From: Syntrophotaleaceae bacterium
GTDB taxonomy: Bacteria; Desulfobacterota; Desulfuromonadia; Desulfuromonadales; Syntrophotaleaceae
Reading direction: 5' to 3'
Length of the DNA stretch: 64,000 bases
NCBI GenBank assembly: GCA_041390365.1
Contig: JAWKQB010000003.1
Coordinates: 682,001-746,000 of the forward strand
Positions 62,245 to 64,000 of this stretch are shown here, piece by piece (the first letter of the stretch is position 1; the number at the start of each line of letters is the position of its first letter). Under the pieces are notes generated by a model that was given only the letters and a program-made list of their open reading frames with translations, was not told where the DNA came from and ran no database searches. A program made the position numbers and the translations under genes.

Positions 62245-62646
62245 TTACTTCTGGGGTGCAGGCATGCTGCTGTTGTAGATATCGCGGTGCAGTTTCCACC
62301 GCCCCTTCTCTTGCTTCCAAATGACGATGTATTTGCCCCTGTCGAATTCCTGCCCTTCCTCGCCGTGGACCGTGTAATTCGATACTTCGATGGCGGTATC
62401 GCCATGGATCTCCACTTCGACGGTTTTCAGCTTAATCCCTTTGATCCCCATATCAAAGAGGGTCTGCCAAAAAGCCTGGATCGCCTTCTTGCCCGTGAGC
62501 AAGTCGCAGTTGGGCGCCAAGACCTGTCCGTTCTCCGTATACAGGTCTGCCAGACCAGCCGCATCGCCTCTCTTGAAGGCTTCCATGAAATTCTCGTTCT
62601 CCGCCGAAACGACCTCGCGAACCTCGGTTAAGATTGACTGTGTCAT
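62245..62646 (-). CDS. SnoaL-like/DUF4440-type NTF2-fold protein
   Basis: A 133-residue NTF2-fold protein. AENENFMEAFKRGDAAGLAD is followed by LYTENGQVLAPNCDLLTGKK, the typical start of SnoaL/DUF4440 proteins. YIVIWKQEKGRWKLHRDIYN ends the domain. These proteins act as small hydrolases, isomerases or steroid-binding-like domains, and no activity is predictable. AAAGGGGGTAG fixes the start at 62646. Confidence 0.8.
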   Translation of the reverse strand: MTQSILTEVREVVSAENENFMEAFKRGDAAGLADLYTENGQVLAPNCDLLTGKKAIQAFWQTLFDMGIKGIKLKTVEVEIHGDTAIEVSNYTVHGEEGQEFDRGKYIVIWKQEKGRWKLHRDIYNSSMPAPQK

Positions 62647-62860
62647 GATTCTACCCCCTTTGTTCGAGTTGTCCGGTTTGATGTGCACGCTTAACTAAGC
62701 GCGTTTGTTCCCGCCAGCCGATGTGCCAGCAACGGGGTCTGCTCCATCTTCAAGACCAGTTTGCCAAATCGGTGGTTACGGATTGTTTACGGATTGAGAT
62801 TTTTTTTGCAGGAAAGAAAAATTAATTTTTGAACTGCGGTGGGTGAGACAACAGGGATGA

Positions 62861-64000
62861 TCAGTCAGGTGGATCGATATCCAGTCCCTCTTCGTCCGGG
62901 ACTACTGTCCTGAAACGGCCGGTGTCCTCCTGTAACCTGCCATGGCACCGTAAGCCCTGGCGGTACATTGTGTGCAATCGTTCCCGATAGGAGATCGCCC
63001 ACCATTCGTCGTGTCCGGGCAGGAATTGGCCCTGATAGAGTTTCAGTGCCTCTTCCATGAGCCGTCCAGATTGGCTGGGAGTCTCCCGATCCGCACTTGC
63101 AAGGAGTTCTTCGAAGGCCAGGGCATCGACCCAGCAGATAGCGGGATCCAGTCGCAGACGGCCATCCCTCAACTGCAGCGCCTGCTCATTTCCGAGGAGC
63201 CGGCGGAGCCGATGCAGAGTTACGGAAAAGGAGACGTGGGCGGCGTCGCCGTCGCTGTCCGGCCAGAGGACGTCCGCGAGACGGTCCTCGCTCGTACCTT
63301 TGGTTCCGAAGGCGACAAGGACTTTCAGAAACGACAGGAGCCTGCGAGGGGCCTTGCCGCTGAATCCCAGATGTTCTCCGTCAAGCAGAATCTCAAAGCG
63401 GCCAAGGGTATAAATCTTCACCGGCCAGGGCCAGCACTCGTATTCAGCGGTCGGCAAAGGAGGGGAAAGCTTTCTCCTGTTTATAAGTTCCCGAACATAA
63501 TCGATTTCGATCCCAGCCCCCATGGCCTTGGCACAGAGCAGAGACCAGACAGAAGACCGTAACAGCATAATGGAAAACGTATACCCATTCTTTCGTCCCA
63601 GTTGCAATGTTTCGCCGAGGATCTCCAGTCCCGGGGTTTTCAGCCCCTGTTTAAAAAGGAAATACGCCCGTATCAGGCCGGTCGAGAAGAGGAAGTAAGG
63701 GCTTTCCGCCTGCCGATAAAAAAGTTCCGAAGCGGCGAGCTCTTTCTCGGCCCTTTCCTGGTCGCCGATTTCATAGGCCGCCTGGGAAAGCAACGTTCGA
63801 GCCCGAGCCTCGGGAAAGGGAAGCCCCGAGTCTTCGGACAGCTGCAGCATGTTCAGTGCGTGCGCCTCGGCCTCGGCATGCTTCTCGAGGAACAGAGACC
63901 GGAGCGCCAGGATAAAGTGATAGAAGACGGCATAGCGTCGGCCCGCTTGCAGTATCGCCTCCAGTTTTTCCACAAACCTGAGGAGCGCGGTGTCATCTCC
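62861..64000 (-). CDS. C-terminal part of a BTAD-type (SARP/MalT-like) transcription regulator, runs off the window
   Basis: The frame stays open through the right edge, so the N-terminus lies outside. The visible ~380 residues contain TPR-like helices (AEAHALNMLQLSEDSGLPFP and similar). They are followed by a winged-helix/OmpR-type domain (KIYTLGRFEILLDGEHLGFS, DVLWPDSDGDAAHVSFSVTL) and the start of a BTAD domain (YQGQFLPGHDEWWAISYRER). The BTAD ends after EDTGRFRTVVPDEEGLDIDP, about 60 residues shorter than family norms, so the end may be truncated or frameshifted. It regulates transcription, probably in response to a ligand or ATP. Confidence 0.75.
   Translation of the reverse strand, partial: GDDTALLRFVEKLEAILQAGRRYAVFYHFILALRSLFLEKHAEAEAHALNMLQLSEDSGLPFPEARARTLLSQAAYEIGDQERAEKELAASELFYRQAESPYFLFSTGLIRAYFLFKQGLKTPGLEILGETLQLGRKNGYTFSIMLLRSSVWSLLCAKAMGAGIEIDYVRELINRRKLSPPLPTAEYECWPWPVKIYTLGRFEILLDGEHLGFSGKAPRRLLSFLKVLVAFGTKGTSEDRLADVLWPDSDGDAAHVSFSVTLHRLRRLLGNEQALQLRDGRLRLDPAICWVDALAFEELLASADRETPSQSGRLMEEALKLYQGQFLPGHDEWWAISYRERLHTMYRQGLRCHGRLQEDTGRFRTVVPDEEGLDIDPPD

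Overview
The window looks like chromosome of a Deltaproteobacterium of the Desulfuromonadales/Geobacterales type (inference from gene content and order). Supporting signs are a CarD regulator followed by ispD-ispF-glnS-cysS, a phenylacetate-CoA ligase gene overlapping a tandem-ACT gene, a two-gene Ku/LigD end-joining operon with PE-ligase-polymerase domain order, and many small lipoproteins and membrane proteins. Core genes are GC-rich. Several inserted blocks are visibly richer in A and T. I see no rRNA, tRNA, CRISPR array or recognisable insertion sequence.

Layout. 1-6700: an internally deleted class D beta-lactamase remnant and an intact paralogue bracket a same-strand run of unrelated small enzymes (alpha/beta hydrolase, a lone Mur-ligase module, P-loop kinase-like protein, methyltransferase, HAD phosphatase, GrpB fusion), which looks like an acquired accessory island. 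6850-18400: a membrane diguanylate cyclase, a cupin, a MoaD-like carrier, a class A penicillin-binding protein, a degenerate metallo-beta-lactamase-fold protein, the DUF2157/DUF4401/GDYXXLXY membrane trio and a stress cluster (CsbD, SDR, small basic protein, lipoprotein). 18400-23020: ligD, ku and panE on the minus strand. 23140-29060: carD, ispDF, glnS, cysS and a DUF2845 protein.

Three accessory systems stand out. (A) 29108-32214, minus strand: a TagF-like CDP-alditol phosphotransferase, an IspD/TarI-like cytidylyltransferase and a divergent RuBisCO-like protein, tightly coupled. It could make a CDP-activated sugar alcohol and polymerise or attach it. (B) 34380-43243, minus strand: a type I restriction-modification operon, hsdM-hsdS-X-Y-hsdR. 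Four genes overlap by ATGA. X looks like a proteasome/HslV-type Ntn hydrolase with a Thr directly after the initiator Met, and Y is an AlbA_2/Schlafen-like plus GHKL-type ATPase protein. (C) 46067-56303, plus strand: an ECF-like sigma factor, an unknown protein, a Ser/Thr kinase, a large J-like zinc-ribbon membrane protein, a GrpE-like protein, an Hsp70 with a long coiled-coil tail and a TPR/membrane/coiled-coil protein. This is a complete alternative Hsp70 machine joined to a kinase and a sigma factor.

56500-64000 returns to ordinary genes: a YHS protein, a PAS histidine kinase, a PAP2 phosphatase, paaK-ACT, a lipoprotein, a SnoaL-like protein and the C-terminal part of a BTAD-type regulator that runs off the right edge.
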